A stretch of 64,000 nucleotides of DNA from Lampris incognitus (taxonomy: Eukaryota; Chordata; Actinopteri; Lampriformes; Lampridae): NCBI RefSeq assembly GCF_029633865.1, contig NC_079213.1, positions 104,707,502 through 104,771,501 on the forward strand, read 5' to 3'. The position numbers and the translations under genes are program-made. The notes under the pieces were generated by a model. It was given only the letters and a program-made list of their open reading frames with translations. It ran no database searches and had not been told where the DNA came from. This document shows, piece by piece, positions 1 to 11,351 of this stretch. Numbering within the stretch: the first letter of the stretch is position 1; each line of letters opens with the position of its first letter.

Positions 1-37
<37 letters not shown>

Positions 38-58
38 CCAGTGATTCAAGTAAATTGA

Positions 59-108
<50 letters not shown>

Positions 109-127
109 CCAGTGATTCAAGTAAATT
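1..127. repeat. (AT)n tracts with a duplicated 24-bp unit
   Basis: Two (AT)n tracts (1-32 and 63-103) are each followed by the same 24-bp unit starting GAAATCCAGTG (33-56 and 104-127). The unit (CCAGTGA-TCAAGTAAATT) recurs in reverse complement at about 13475-13497 and 57905-57935, so it belongs to a dispersed repeat that tends to sit beside AT microsatellites. About 128-233 continues this repeat (GTTTCATGCCAT, CAGCTGATGA). Confidence 0.8.
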
Positions 128-233
128 CTTTATGAGACAGTACAAGCTTGTTTCATGCCATCAGCTGATGAGTGCGTGATGCACAAAACAAGCTTGTTCT
201 GCTATGTATTAAGTTTTTTCCTACATCTATCAT

Positions 234-266
<33 letters not shown>
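234..266. repeat. (AT)n(GT)n microsatellite
   Basis: Compound dinucleotide repeat. The AT-rich DNA from 267 to 600 contains no gene or repeat that I recognise. Confidence 0.9.
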
Positions 267-601
267 AATTTTAATGATTATAAAAATAAAACGTATAACA
301 CACATTACCTATTTGTTATGAGCAAGATGAGAGAAATTAGCCTGTTGCTAAATATTTGATTGCACATTATATTTTGTGTTTTTTATTTATTGATTTTATA
401 TTTTATATTTTTAATCATTTATTAAATAACTGCACACTATTTGATTAGTCTACTTTTTTGTTTAACTTATTTGCACATCTGCTGTTGCACTTTTATTTAT
501 TTCGTGTTTATAAAAGTAAAATGTAGTAGTAATATTACAAATATTACAGAAACAAATATCATGAATACCAATAAAATGTAATAGTAGTTAAATAAATAGA
601 T

Positions 602-765
<164 letters not shown>

Positions 766-930
766 TATGTTAGGGTTAATACTTCTGTCTGTGCCCCTGA
801 GCAAGGCAATGGAAAGAAGAACTGGAGTTGGTCCCCGGGCACTGCAGCAGCCCACTGCTCCTATACAATAGGATGGGTTAAATGCAGAGGACAAATCCAT
901 TGTAACTGAACAACTGTGCAATGACCAAAA
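766..930 (+). mobile_element. SINE family A, 3' part only
   Basis: Matches the 3' half of the tRNA-derived SINE seen complete at 8155-8940. Shared landmarks are GTTAGGGTTAATACT, CTGGAGTTGGTCCCCGGGC, CCCACTGCTCCTA and GGATGGGTTAAATGCAGAG. The tRNA-like head is absent. A second, shorter echo of the tail follows at about 945-1000. Confidence 0.85.
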
Positions 931-1049
931 AAAAAGTGGCTTTAAAAAAGTGGGTTAAATGCAAAAGACAAATTCATTGTAAGACAGAAGTTCGTTGTAA
1001 CAATACAATGAGAAAGTATTTGGCTTTCTTCTCTTTCTTAAAATTGTTA

Positions 1050-2390
1050 AAATGTTATAATTTCATTTAGCAGATGCTTTTGTCCAAAGCGATGTACAAC
1101 TGAGAGCTAATACAACACAAGCAAGGATCTAGTCAGGAGGCGACAACGCGAGTAAGTGCCAAAAAACTAGGTTCAAGTCCGATAGGACATAGGTGTCAAC
1201 AGGCAGTGCACAAAGGCAATGCATAGGGTGCATAGAAGCGACTTTTTTTTTAAATTAATACCATCAGGTGTGGGGGTGTTTGAGAAAGAGCTGGGTCTTT
1301 AGTTTCTTCTTAAAGATGGAGAGGGACTCAGTGGATGGAATGGAGTTTGGTAACTCGTTCCACCACCGGGGAACCACAGAGAGAGGAGTCTGGCTAGTGA
1401 CTTGGGGCCCTGTTGTGGTGGAAGTGCCAGGCGCCTTTCGTTGACACAGCGTAGTGAGCAGGACTGCACGTAGACCTGAATGAGGGAGTTCAGGAGGCAG
1501 TAGCCGTTTTAGTTGCTGTTTTGTAAGTGAGCATTAAGGTTTTGAATTTGATGAGGACAGCATCCGGTAGCCAGTGGAGGGATATGAACAACAGAGTGAC
1601 ATGTGCTGTTTTGGGTTGGTTGAAGACCAGATGTACCGCCACATTCTGGATCATTTGCAGAGGTTTGAAAGTGCATGCAGAGAGACCTGCCAGTGAGGAG
1701 TTGCAGTAGTCAAGGTGTGATATAACAAGAACCTGTACCAGGAGTTGTGCTGCATGCTCAGACAGGTATGGTCTAATTTTCCTGATGTTGTACAGGGCAA
1801 ATCAGCATGACCGAGCAATTGAGACCACATGAACCTTAAAGATTAGTTGGTCATCAATCATGACACCCAGGTTTCGGGCAGACTTTGTGGGCATGAGTTG
1901 GGTTGATCTGAGCTAGATATTGGTCTGTTGTTGGACTGGCTGGGATGACAAGGAGCTCAGTTTTAGATAGATTCAGCTGAAGGTGGCATTCTTTCATCCA
2001 TGCAGAGATATCAGTAAGGCCTGATGATATCCATGCCGAGACTGTGAGGTCATCTGGCAGAAATGATAAGAGCTGGGTATCGTCAGCATAGCAATGGTAT
2101 GAGAAGCCATGGGAGCAGATAATTTCACCAAGTGAGGTGGTGTATATTGAGAAGAGGGGGGAGCCAAGCACTGACCCTTGAGGTACCCCTGTGGATAAGC
2201 CATGTGGTTTGGACACTTCTCCCCTCCAAGATATTCTAAAAGATTTCCCGATAGGTAGGACATGGACCAGCGGAGGGCAGATCATGAGATACCAAGCTCA
2301 GTGAGTGTGGAGAGGAGGATTTGGTGGTTAACAGTGTCACAGGCAGCTGACAGATCTAGCAGCAATAAAGCTGAGGCCAAGAGTGTTAAG
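1050..2390 (-). mobile_element. L2-like LINE, 5'-truncated
   Basis: Minus-strand non-LTR retrotransposon. Reverse transcriptase sequence lies at 1854-2285, with RT motif B (GVPQGSVLG) followed by the catalytic YADDTQL box. From 1050 to 1853 is its 3' region, ending in the CATTTAGCAGATGC / CCAAAGCGATG tail typical of fish L2-type LINEs. The same tail recurs at 43204-43330. The 5' half, with the endonuclease, is missing, as usual for target-primed insertions. It lies upstream of the recognised sialyltransferase exons, probably in that gene's intron. Confidence 0.85.
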
Positions 2391-4376
2391 GATTTAAAAA
2401 TGTTATTTCCCCGGAAGATGGTGCTTTTTTAGTTTTGCTTTTTTTTGGGGGGGGGGGGTCTCGCCTAGGTCGGCAGAATGGCCAGAACTGTCACTGACAA
2501 CACACATGCCCACGAGTTGTCTTTCACATACTTTTTTTAGCGACAAAGTAGAAAGAAAAAGTGGGGGGGGGAAAGAAACAAAATCAGCGGCGAAGGGCAG
2601 ATTTTGTAACGGAGGCAGAGAACATCATGTTAAGCTCCATGACACTCACTTGTAAGGCTGGGCATGATTTTTTGTCATACTTGTTCAATGAAAGAGCAAG
2701 TAAGAGATCCAAACGATAAACCCACTTATAGTTTCCTTAATGGGATTTAGACCAACACTTGTCCACTATGTGTTTAAGGATTTGTGGGGATTTGCTTTTT
2801 TAGCACCAACTCATGATTTTCCTGATGAAACCAGGGCAAAGCTTCTAGAAATGGATTCACAGTCTTTGGGTGTGGTACTGTATTTTATGAAGACATTTGC
2901 TGGACTGGCTCAGCATCCTAATTAGACTGCGGACTCTAGTTTGTTTCTGTTCTAGGCCGTCCATATGGAGCACGTTTTTCAGTCCAAGCAGAAAAAGCAA
3001 TCAGGTACATGCTAAGCAAATGGATATTAATGTCATAGAGGGTGAACTCTAGCCGTAATTATTAACTGAAAATGAAAATTAACATTTAGCCCTTTAAACT
3101 GAGACACATAAATCCCAGATGCTTAATGGATACATGACAGTTACAGATGCCGTGTTGTAATTTTGCTAATATCATTAGTCAAGCAGTAATGGAGAGTGGT
3201 GGTGAGACTTGGAGCACATACAGGACATCAGACTCGGGCAGCAGACGAGGTGCCAGCAAACAGGATCATCACAGTCAGGGGTGGCACAGCTGCCAGCTCT
3301 ACAAGCCCAAAGAGAGTATCGGCTTGGCCAGCTTTTATTAACATCACAGCTGGTTATGTTTCCTGTGACAGGGCTTGATTTATGCTTGCAGATTTTGCAA
3401 AAAGTTACTTAATTTTTACACAAGGATTTGCTTTATTTACCATGTAAGTTTAGTTTTTTGTAGGAATTTGTCTATGTGGCATACGGCACTGACATTTTAG
3501 CAATTTACAAGCTAAATAACACAGCACACACATGTGGTGCTACACACTTCACAGGGAAAATCCATAAATACCAGCCATATATTGCTGTTTGAAACTTATA
3601 TGTTAGATTTGATTTTTTTTTCTGAAATAATTTTAATTATTTCCATCGAAATACTTAAGTTTTGCACAGGTCAAATTCTTGCACTAAATGGTCCATGCAT
3701 CCACTTGGCGCGCCATCCCTGTCCATCCATCTTTTAGTTTAGTTTAGTTAGGCATGGTTCTGACTGAGAAACCATTTTACCAGACCAGGAGCAGGAGTGT
3801 TGATCTAAATCATGGATATTTCTTGTGTGCAGAGAACAGGCTGTAGAAAGTATTGGGAATGCCTCAATCCTAACAAATTGAATCCTATTTCACACACTCT
3901 ATCCTTCTCTAAGGCTGTACATACCATTCAATAACATTTTCCTTTGATAACCAAAGGGGATTCGCCAGGTACAATTTAAAAGTAAGGAGCTTTCGCAGAA
4001 ATGACCTTGACCATTCTGGCTCAAAGAGTAAGTGTTAACAACAACAACAATACTCACAGCAACAACAACAATAATAATGATGATAACAATAATAATAATA
4101 GCAATTATAATTATAATAGAAATAATACATTATATTTGTAACACATTTCATCACAACAAATCTCAAAGTGTAAGAAGTTTAAAACAGTTTGAAACCATAA
4201 AAAAAAATCAGATTAAAAGACCACAACAGGTTAGGAGTGGACTATGAAGAAAAGGTCTTGCCGAACGAGAGCCATTTTAAGCCTGTGGTGCCTTTAGGTG
4301 GTCCAGTGACAACATGTGTGTATTTTGCCTATTCACATGTATGGTATGTACAGCATCATTCCCTCTCCTCTTTCAG
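2391..4376. other. Presumed st6galnac5 intron, no gene seen
   Basis: Mostly unassigned DNA with homopolymer G and T runs near 2430-2460. About 4032-4225 is an AAC/AAT-rich stretch running into a degraded LINE 3' tail (CATTATATTTG...CTCAAAGTGT), related to the one at 12116-12446. The small open frame at 2740-2925 has no recognisable domain. Confidence 0.5.
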
Positions 4377-4484
4377 GAAGAGCTCCAACTCCTGGTTGAG
4401 TACAGGCTGGTTCACCATGACTATAGCCCTGGAGATGTGCGACAGGATCAATGTTTACGGCATGGTGCCTCCGGATTTCTGCAG
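4377..4484 (+). CDS. st6galnac5: alpha-2,6-sialyltransferase (ST6GalNAc V-like), penultimate coding exon
   Basis: Encodes sialyl motif S of a CMP-sialic acid:ganglioside alpha-2,6-sialyltransferase, a type II Golgi membrane enzyme that adds sialic acid to the GalNAc of gangliosides such as GM1b. The translation includes SNSWLSTGWFTMTIALEMC and INVYGMVPPDFC, which I recognise as closest to ST6GALNAC5; ST6GALNAC3 and 6 differ more here. The exon is bounded by a TTTCAG acceptor and a GTACAG donor. It starts and ends in phase 2, and joins in frame to the exon at 7073, giving DFC-S-LPSH before PYHYYE. The 5' exons (signal anchor, motif L) must lie left of the window. The gene assignment rests on remembered family sequences. 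It reads cleanly with no sign of decay. Confidence 0.85.
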
Positions 4485-7072
4485 GTACAGGGCCCAACAA
4501 TTATTTTGTCAAGAGGCGGTTATCAATAGGTCTCAGTCCAATTAGTTTTGGTGGTGCAGTCCTCAGCTAGACAGTGGCGGTACCCTTTTACAACCAGTGT
4601 TGCAACCTTGTTGATAACTGGTATTACCACATTTGTCCACTAGAGGGGCCTGTTGGCCTTTGTTATCGTTCAGTCCAAAATTTGGAAACACCTCTGCTCA
4701 TGTGAGACTGCAGTTACCCAAGGTTAAGTTGTGATTTAATAACCAGCATGCAACATATCATGGCTGGGCAGTGACAATGCTTTCACACTGTCGCTAGTTA
4801 GTGATTATGTTTGTTTAGTTGATCCCACATTAAACAGGCCCTGGTTAAGTGTGGTTATCCTAACTGGGCGTTTGTCAAAGCCACGAAGACGTCCAAACTG
4901 TGCACCAGCCGATCGAAGAGAGAAGGACAACAGCTGCCTAAGCATAAACCAGTGGCGATTCTGCATGTGGCGGGAGTTTCGGAACAATTGAGACGCGTAT
5001 TTTCCAAACACCACGTCTCAGTTGCTTTCAAACCCCGAAACATGCTGTGCCAGAAATTGATCCACCCCAAGGATCAGGTCCCCTGGCACAAACAAGAGTA
5101 ATATAGTGTATGCTGTTAAAGGTCTACACAACACTAAAACAATTTATATTTACTGAATACTGATGTACTTGGACACATCCAAGTCAGAGACTTTGACCCT
5201 GGTGCTTATCTTGACATTTTAGGGCAATCTATGTGATGTATACGCAAAGCAGTGAAATTAAGCTAAGTGCCGCTTCTGTGGTTATAACTGTTATTACAAC
5301 CATGGACTGTCATAGGCTTGGCTATGTGATGCGATACGAGTCAACCCCCCCCCCCAGCTATATCCTTCCACCTTCTACTATAAATAAAAAAACATTCAAA
5401 TTCTTCCGTTTAGGAGAGGAGTATTTGAGCAAGAGGCGTATCGAAAGAGTTGGAGAGCAGATACAGTAATCGAGAGACAGATCAAAGTCACATTTTTGTA
5501 TTTTTCAGTAGCTCTAACTTGATGGTGTTTGTTTTACATAGTTTTCGTTTGATTTTCTATCGTTAGTATCTATAGTTTTATAGATAGTTTATAGAATTAG
5601 TGCTCTCGCTTCCCTCCATGGTTGCTGTTGATCGAGTGTCGTCCAGAGTAGACTGAGTTTTTCCCAAAGGTAAAAAACAAACTGCAGGGCATGGTTTGAT
5701 GCCAGTAGCCCATCACAACATTTTACATTTTCACTCAGATGAGTGATGAAAGGGTTCTCCCACTAAACTTTGTCCAGATGAACTGATTCAACTTTCTGGG
5801 ACTCCTTGCCTGCATTACTGAGCATGCATAAAGGCATTCATTTATTTAGCCGAGCCGCCAAATGTCAGCCCTGCAGCAATAAGGCGCGCTATCACCAGGT
5901 AATGGCCAAATATTGCTTTTGATGGAGATGATTTAAAGGACGATTCTGTTTTTTTTTTACAACCCAAGTCTCGCTTTCATACATTTTGCCATCATGAATA
6001 TTGGTTATGATATCATTTTACTCATTTTGGAGTTTTGGGATACGGGCCCACCGCTGGACTAAGCTTTACAACAGTGTCCAAAATCCCCGCGATGAGGTTT
6101 CGTGAGTAAAATGATATCATAACTGATATGCACAGTGATAAAAACTATGAAAATAAGACCCAGGTCATAAAAAAAACTTCAATTTTCCTTTAACATCACT
6201 TGTGTTGCGCTAAAATTGTATGCCACCAGCAACGCTGGCCATCCCTAAAAGCCTACCCTAAACCCATAATGACCGCTTCCCTCGGTGATAAGTTGAAGTT
6301 CCTCGTGCGGCCATGTGGCCTGCATGATGCATCCCACCGCAGATAGAAAATTGCTCTGACATTTTCTGAGAAAACCCAACTGCAAATGGTCCACCTAAAC
6401 AAAGTAGACAAGCCGGTGCCAAACGTGGCCATTCTTGTGCTTGTAATGAGCTTCAAAATTCACAGAAAGTATAAGGACGGTGATGCAGGCCAGTACTATT
6501 CCTGCAAATTCCCTCAAAGGAGTAGAAGGACTGTTGGGCAGCTATTGATGAGCGAGTCATGAAGGGATGTAGGGTGGATGGGAGCATCTCTCTGAAGGCT
6601 GACGTCTCGGCTGAGCTGTGAGTCAGTGACTGTCAGAATCAGAGGAATTTCATTCACTTTGATGAGCACATTCCTCACATCGCTTCTGTCGCTGCTCATG
6701 TTTCTCTCTCTTCCTGTCTCTTTCTTCTTCTCCTCTCATTATTATCCCCATCCTTGTTTTCACCCCCTGCATTCCTCCCTCACATATCTTCTCTGCCAAC
6801 CCTTTTTGTTTCATTCTTTTACTCAACTCCTCTCTGTTCTCTCCCCCTCCACTCCCTTGTCGGTCATCCTCCCAGTCCATTGCTGCCATGTTATTCTGTG
6901 TCTCTCCTTTTTCGTTATTGGTGGTGTTCGTCTCTTTTTGTCTTCCCGTCTCTTTCCATCTTCTCTTCTCATAAGGATTGTGATGAGTTTTCCTCCGACC
7001 TTATTTCTCCCTCACACAGTGACCTTTTCTCCCTTTTTTACTCATTCTCTCTCTTTCTCCTCTCCTCCGTAG
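4485..7072 (+). other. st6galnac5 last intron
   Basis: A 2.6-kb intron in which I see one miniature transposon (5937-6189) and otherwise no gene. The final 450 bp before the acceptor is extremely pyrimidine-rich (TCTC/TTCC). That is why long plus-strand frames appear there; they are low-complexity artefacts, not exons. Confidence 0.7.
5937..6189. mobile_element. Miniature inverted-repeat element with TTAA target duplication
   Basis: The ends are inverted copies of about 90 bp. The inner part is a perfect 21-bp pair (6004-6024 and 6103-6123, GTTATGATATCATTTTACTCA and its complement). The outer part is diverged (AGGAC...TTTTTTTTAC versus GT...TTTTCCT). TTAA lies at both borders (5933-5936 and 6190-6193), the target duplicated by piggyBac- or Kolobok-type transposases. 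It has no coding capacity. Confidence 0.7.
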
Positions 7073-7313
7073 CTTGCCGTCCCATATCTCAGTGCCTTAT
7101 CATTACTACGAGCGCTCGGGGCTCGACGAGTGCTCCATGTATCTCTCTCACGAGTGGAGTCGATGGGGAAGCCACCACCGCTTCATCACCGAGAAGAGGG
7201 TGTTTGCCAACTGGGCCCGCACGCTCAACATCCACTTCTACCAACCGCAGTGGGAACCGGACTCCACTGTCACCAGTATGAACAGCTCAAACAGTCAAGC
7301 TGCTGCCTCCTGA
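7073..7313 (+). CDS. st6galnac5: alpha-2,6-sialyltransferase (ST6GalNAc V-like), last coding exon
   Basis: The C-terminal 79 residues plus the stop codon. It carries sialyl motif III (PYHYYE) and motif VS (HHRFITEKRVF, with the conserved His and the Glu five residues on). These contribute to the donor site and catalysis. DECSMYLSHE and NIHFYQPQWEP also fit ST6GALNAC5. The acceptor is CCTCCGTAG after a long pyrimidine tract. After QPQWEP the tail (DSTVTSMNSSNSQ...) is Ser/Asn-rich and differs from the mammalian end. The stop is TGA at 7311-7313. The downstream flank has a (GT)n at 7369-7392, but I saw no clear AATAAA within 800 bp, so the 3' end is unplaced. Confidence 0.88.
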
Positions 7314-8154
7314 GACTCAAGGAGACGAGTCTGAGAAATATATGGGAATGTCAACCACTGAACCAGGGTGTGTGTGTGTGTGTGTGTGTGTGCGCATGCG
7401 CGCATTTGGTATCCAGTAGCTATTCTTGCCACTATGCCTGCATAATGTGGTAGGACGGTTCAATCTACCACAGTCACTGTTAGCCTATTTGCAGATATTT
7501 GTGTTGCTCAGTTCCAGACCAGATGGCTCGGTGTAAGGCCTATTCCACCCAATGTGACTGTCTCCAGGCAGAAATCTGCCCTGTTTTTAAAGCCAAATGT
7601 CAAAAGATTTCCCCAAAGATGGTCGCGGGGACTACAGAAAAACACAGCAAGCGTTACACATGATCAGACCGAACTAATCGGCCTCTTTTAGCGTGACCCC
7701 AGACCTTTCATGTCAGCACCTCTTTTGCAGACTGGCAAGGGATTGTGGTGAACCTCAACATATCTAGTGGATTAAGAAACGAGAATTCAGGGCGGACTGT
7801 TCTGTAGTAACCTTATGCTGATTACAACGGGGTTGTCATCTGATGTGACTGTTCTGCTTGATCAGTTTTGCCACCAGAGCCAGCACTCAGGTGGAGTCCT
7901 AACAGCTGAACTTTCCACGGTGGTCTGGAGCCATGAGAGCCCCCCACAGAAAGTTGGGATGTCATGCTAAGTCCACCAGCTTCTACTGAGATGTCGGTTG
8001 TGTACTTAGTAAACCAGTTGTCGTTTTTTGGGTCAGAGGGCTTGAGTTTTAGGCCTCCTTGGACAAGCTAGCTTCAAATGAGCCTGCTGCCATTACCTTA
8101 AGGGAAAACAATCACGATTTTCAACATTATCTTTATATAGTATATGTGCTCTGG
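7314..8154. other. 3' flank of st6galnac5
   Basis: Presumed 3' UTR and flank. A (GT)n microsatellite lies at 7369-7392; otherwise no feature is recognised. Confidence 0.5.
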
Positions 8155-8940
8155 GAGGCACGGTGGCACAGTGGTTAGCGCTGTTGCCTCACAGCAAGAA
8201 GGTCCTGGGTTCAAGCCCCGGAGTTGTCCAACCTTGGGGTCATCCCAGGCCGTCCTCTGTGTGACGTTTGCATGTTCTCCCCGTGTCTGTGATGGATTTC
8301 CTCCAGGTGCTCCAGGTTCCCCCACCATCAGAAAGACATGCATGTTGGTCCGCCGTAGTGTAGCGGTCTAAGCATCGGCTTTGTGTCGATGCAGTTGCCC
8401 ACTGGGGACCGGGGTTCGCGCCCCGGTCTCGTCAGATCCGACTATCGCCGGACTCGATGAAGCAGCAATAATTGGCAACGCTGTCTTCGGGAGGGGGGCG
8501 GAGTCAGCTTGTGTTCGTCACATGAACGCGTCTCTGGGTGTGTCGGAAAAAGCAGTGGTTCAGCCTTGGAGTCGCCTTGTCACGAAAGTGGCGAGGAGTC
8601 TCCTTCGAGACTGCCGGCCGGAGAGATGCAGTTGGCGAACACATGCAGTACGAGGGTGGGTGTTTGAACTAAAAATAGGGATCGATTGGCCATTAAATTG
8701 GGGGGAAAAGGGAAAAATTAGAAATAAAAATTTTAAAAAAAGAAGAAAGAAAGACATGCATGTTAGGGTTAATACTCCTGTCTGTGCCCCTGACCGAGGC
8801 ATGGCAAGAAGAACAGGAGTTGGTCCCCGGGCGCTGCACGGCGGCTGCCCACTGCTTCTAGCTACACAACTAGGATGGGTTAAATGCAGAGCATAATTTC
8901 CCTATGGGGATCATTAAAGTATATCAAATCAAATCAAATA
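8155..8940 (+). mobile_element. SINE family A, full-length, interrupted by another SINE
   Basis: tRNA-derived SINE with a Pol III A-box-like TGGCACAGTGG and a B-box-like GGTTCAAGCCC near its start, then the conserved body (TTTGCATGTTCTCCCCGTGT, TTTCCTCCAGGTGCTCC). After the insertion at 8347-8747 it resumes with the family A tail (GTTAGGGTTAATACTCC ... GGATGGGTTAAATGCAGAG) and ends in CAAAT repeats. Without the guest it is about 370 bp. Other copies lie at 766-930 and 15838-16185. Confidence 0.9.
8347..8747 (+). mobile_element. SINE family C nested inside SINE family A
   Basis: A second tRNA-derived SINE: head GCCGTAGTGTAGCGGTC (A box), GGGGTTCGCGCCCC (B box), a body with GGAGTCGCCTTGTCACG, and an A-rich tail. 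It is flanked by a perfect 17-bp target duplication, AGAAAGACATGCATGTT, at 8330-8346 and 8748-8764. This is the mark of LINE-mediated insertion into the older SINE. Confidence 0.93.
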
Positions 8941-8947
8941 TGATGTA

Positions 8948-9266
8948 GGGATAACACTCCATTAGCAGCCATAACACTGAGCATTCTGTGTCTTTGAAAT
9001 GCCAGTGTCCATCAGTAACATCACTAGTGGACAATTGCTGTCTTTATATGGCATTTAGTGGCATTTGCTACAACAGCTGTTATTTGCATGCTCTTATACC
9101 TTGTAGCTTATTTTGATGAAGCCCACTGGAGGTAGCGGTGAAGCAAGAAGTAAGGGTTGTAGTTTTCACATTCACAAATTGTCCATCGGTGACACTGTTC
9201 TTTCGGTGGCGTCTCAGTGACACAGAAAATTGCTCAGTATTATGGCTGCTAATGGACTGTTATCCC
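8948..9266. mobile_element. Miniature inverted-repeat element with TA target duplication
   Basis: Terminal inverted repeats of about 100 bp (GGGATAACACTCCATTAGCA... and its imperfect complement ending GTTATCCC), with TA on both sides (8946-8947 and 9267-9268). This fits a Tc1/mariner-mobilised non-autonomous element. It sits just beyond the CAAAT tail of the SINE at 8155-8940. It encodes nothing recognisable. Confidence 0.75.
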
Positions 9267-11351
9267 TATTATATGCATGATGTTGAAAATCGTGATTGTT
9301 CCTCCAATCATATGCTTGGGGGTAATGTGATGATCCTGATTAACCTTGCCAAATTAAAGAAAACCGTTTGATGAATATTGTTTGGGCTGTTGAACACGTT
9401 TGTTTGTTCTGGTAAAGTATGGTCTTATACTTTACGTGCAACAAAGTCCCATTTATTTGAAAATATAAGGTTTGTAGTGGGTTGATTTTTGATGCAGACT
9501 TATTGTACACCACTACTTTAAGTATGGCAGCTCCCCAATGTCTTTGACAATAGTCAGAGACTTTAAATTCTTGTCTCAAAAATAAATAAATAAAATAAAA
9601 GCAGATGAACCGAAACTGTTAATTTTGACTTTGCCAGCCCTCATTCTCCCGGGCCTGAGTGAGAAATCTGACAATCTCTGGGCCCAGAACATGCAGTCTA
9701 TCACCATTAGGTCTTTGTGGCAGGATTTGACACCAGTGTAAATGGAGCTTGATGAGAAATGCACTTTCATCTCCTCAGCAGCTTTTTCCATTATACCACA
9801 TATATCCCCATACACTCTATCGATAAGCACAGTTGCTTAAAACTGCCTGAACTACAGATCTCGCCTGCTGATGGTTGCGGCTGTGTAAAGTAATTTGTAA
9901 TTTTATCAGTGAACCTGCAAAATGCCACCATTCCAGGGGACCAAATGTTTTTGAGATAAGAATTAATGGATTAATTCTAATCTGATTCACGAGATATCAA
10001 CAATATCAAAATGTATAAAATTCTACAAAGCCCATCTATGGCACAGCCAGGGGCTGTTCGTAAGAAAAGCATTCAAATCACTTAAATGAGTCCAGCTCGT
10101 CGATGTTACGGAGGTCTTGGGGTTGTTTGGAGGTCAGGTACTTGAACTGCTCTTGGGCTACACTGACGCCCAGTGGCCAAATGTGTCTCTGCAGCCTAAT
10201 TTAGATAACACGTTAACAAGCAAATTCTAAGTGCTAACCTATAAACATAACCAATGAACAACTACACGATATCTGCTTCCTTTTATGGAAGCTCTTAACA
10301 TAGGAAGCTGGAACTTTTCTTCACAAAAACATCTTAATTTTAAAGTCAGAATACCATTGAAAAACACTGACCAAAAAAACCCCCCAAAAAACCCTTCTCT
10401 TATGTCTTTATCTAAGTCCACATTTAAATATAAGAATATTAGTTTGTTGTGCTAGATTGAAGTTTATGAGCAACAGGATTTTGTTCCCGGGGAATGAGAA
10501 CGGGTCTTGCCTGAACACTTCGTCCAGAATTGACCATGATCTCATTCCAGTTGGCAAACAGATTGGACTGATATTTACCCATATGGTTGTCATCTTTATT
10601 AAGTTGTATCATGAATAAAATGGTATTTTCTTTATGAATATGCAGTCATTAATGATAGCACTCACTGGTTTAGTAAAGAAGACTATCCAAAGCTGCTGGA
10701 TGCCAACCAGTTTACCCCAAACCCAGAAATGTAAACATATTCTAAGACTTGCAGGAGGAATCTGCTAATGTTCGCATTAAACCATCTAAATATGCAGTTC
10801 AGGTAGAGATTACCTCAGCCACAGACCTGTCAAAGATGTGATCAAGTTTTTTCACTTCCTCTCAGAGAATGGGTAAGTATTTAAGCCTGTCACCAGATGT
10901 ATCACACTCTCTTTGACCGAGGGCAGTGGTTCTCAATGAGGTCCATTAAAGCCGGTTTTCTATTCTACCAGGTAGTTCATTATATTCATCCGTTGTTCCA
11001 GTTACTCCGGCCTCCAATCAGAGAGGTTTCAGACCGGACACAGCAGGTGCATATACAACTACCAGGGCTTCATAATGAAGGGCCCAAAAAGGCACTGTTT
11101 TCTTTGACAGCCAGTTCTGGATTAGCTCATTTTTGATGCCAGTTTTTGATGCTACAATTCCTCTGTAATGGTAAGATTTGATATTGGGGGTCAAACAACT
11201 TTCTATTGCCCTCAAATAATTTCTGGAAAGTTAAACCGTAGAACATGATTCCTACTGTTCGACAATATCCATGTGGTGACAATAAAAGGACGCCACGTCA
11301 ATCTCGATGAAATCCACTTTCCAGATGTGATCTATTAAATGCTTGTTAATT
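9267..11351. other. Intergenic, no feature recognised
   Basis: AT-rich DNA with short A/T simple runs near 9582-9600. No coding signature, tRNA-like sequence or inverted-repeat element was identified. Confidence 0.5.

Noticed and set aside
2740-2925. Small plus-strand frame with a protein-like composition
   Set aside because: 61 codons, no splice context or recognised family; left as unassigned intron.
6626-7072. Long plus-strand frames upstream of the last sialyltransferase exon
   Set aside because: Pyrimidine-rich intron sequence leading to the acceptor; low complexity and no domain.
8165-8220. tRNA gene from A- and B-box-like sequences
   Set aside because: The boxes belong to SINE heads repeated across the window, with no foldable full tRNA; the same holds at 8348-8420, 35690-35740, 41743-41820, 48640-48720 and the family E repeats.
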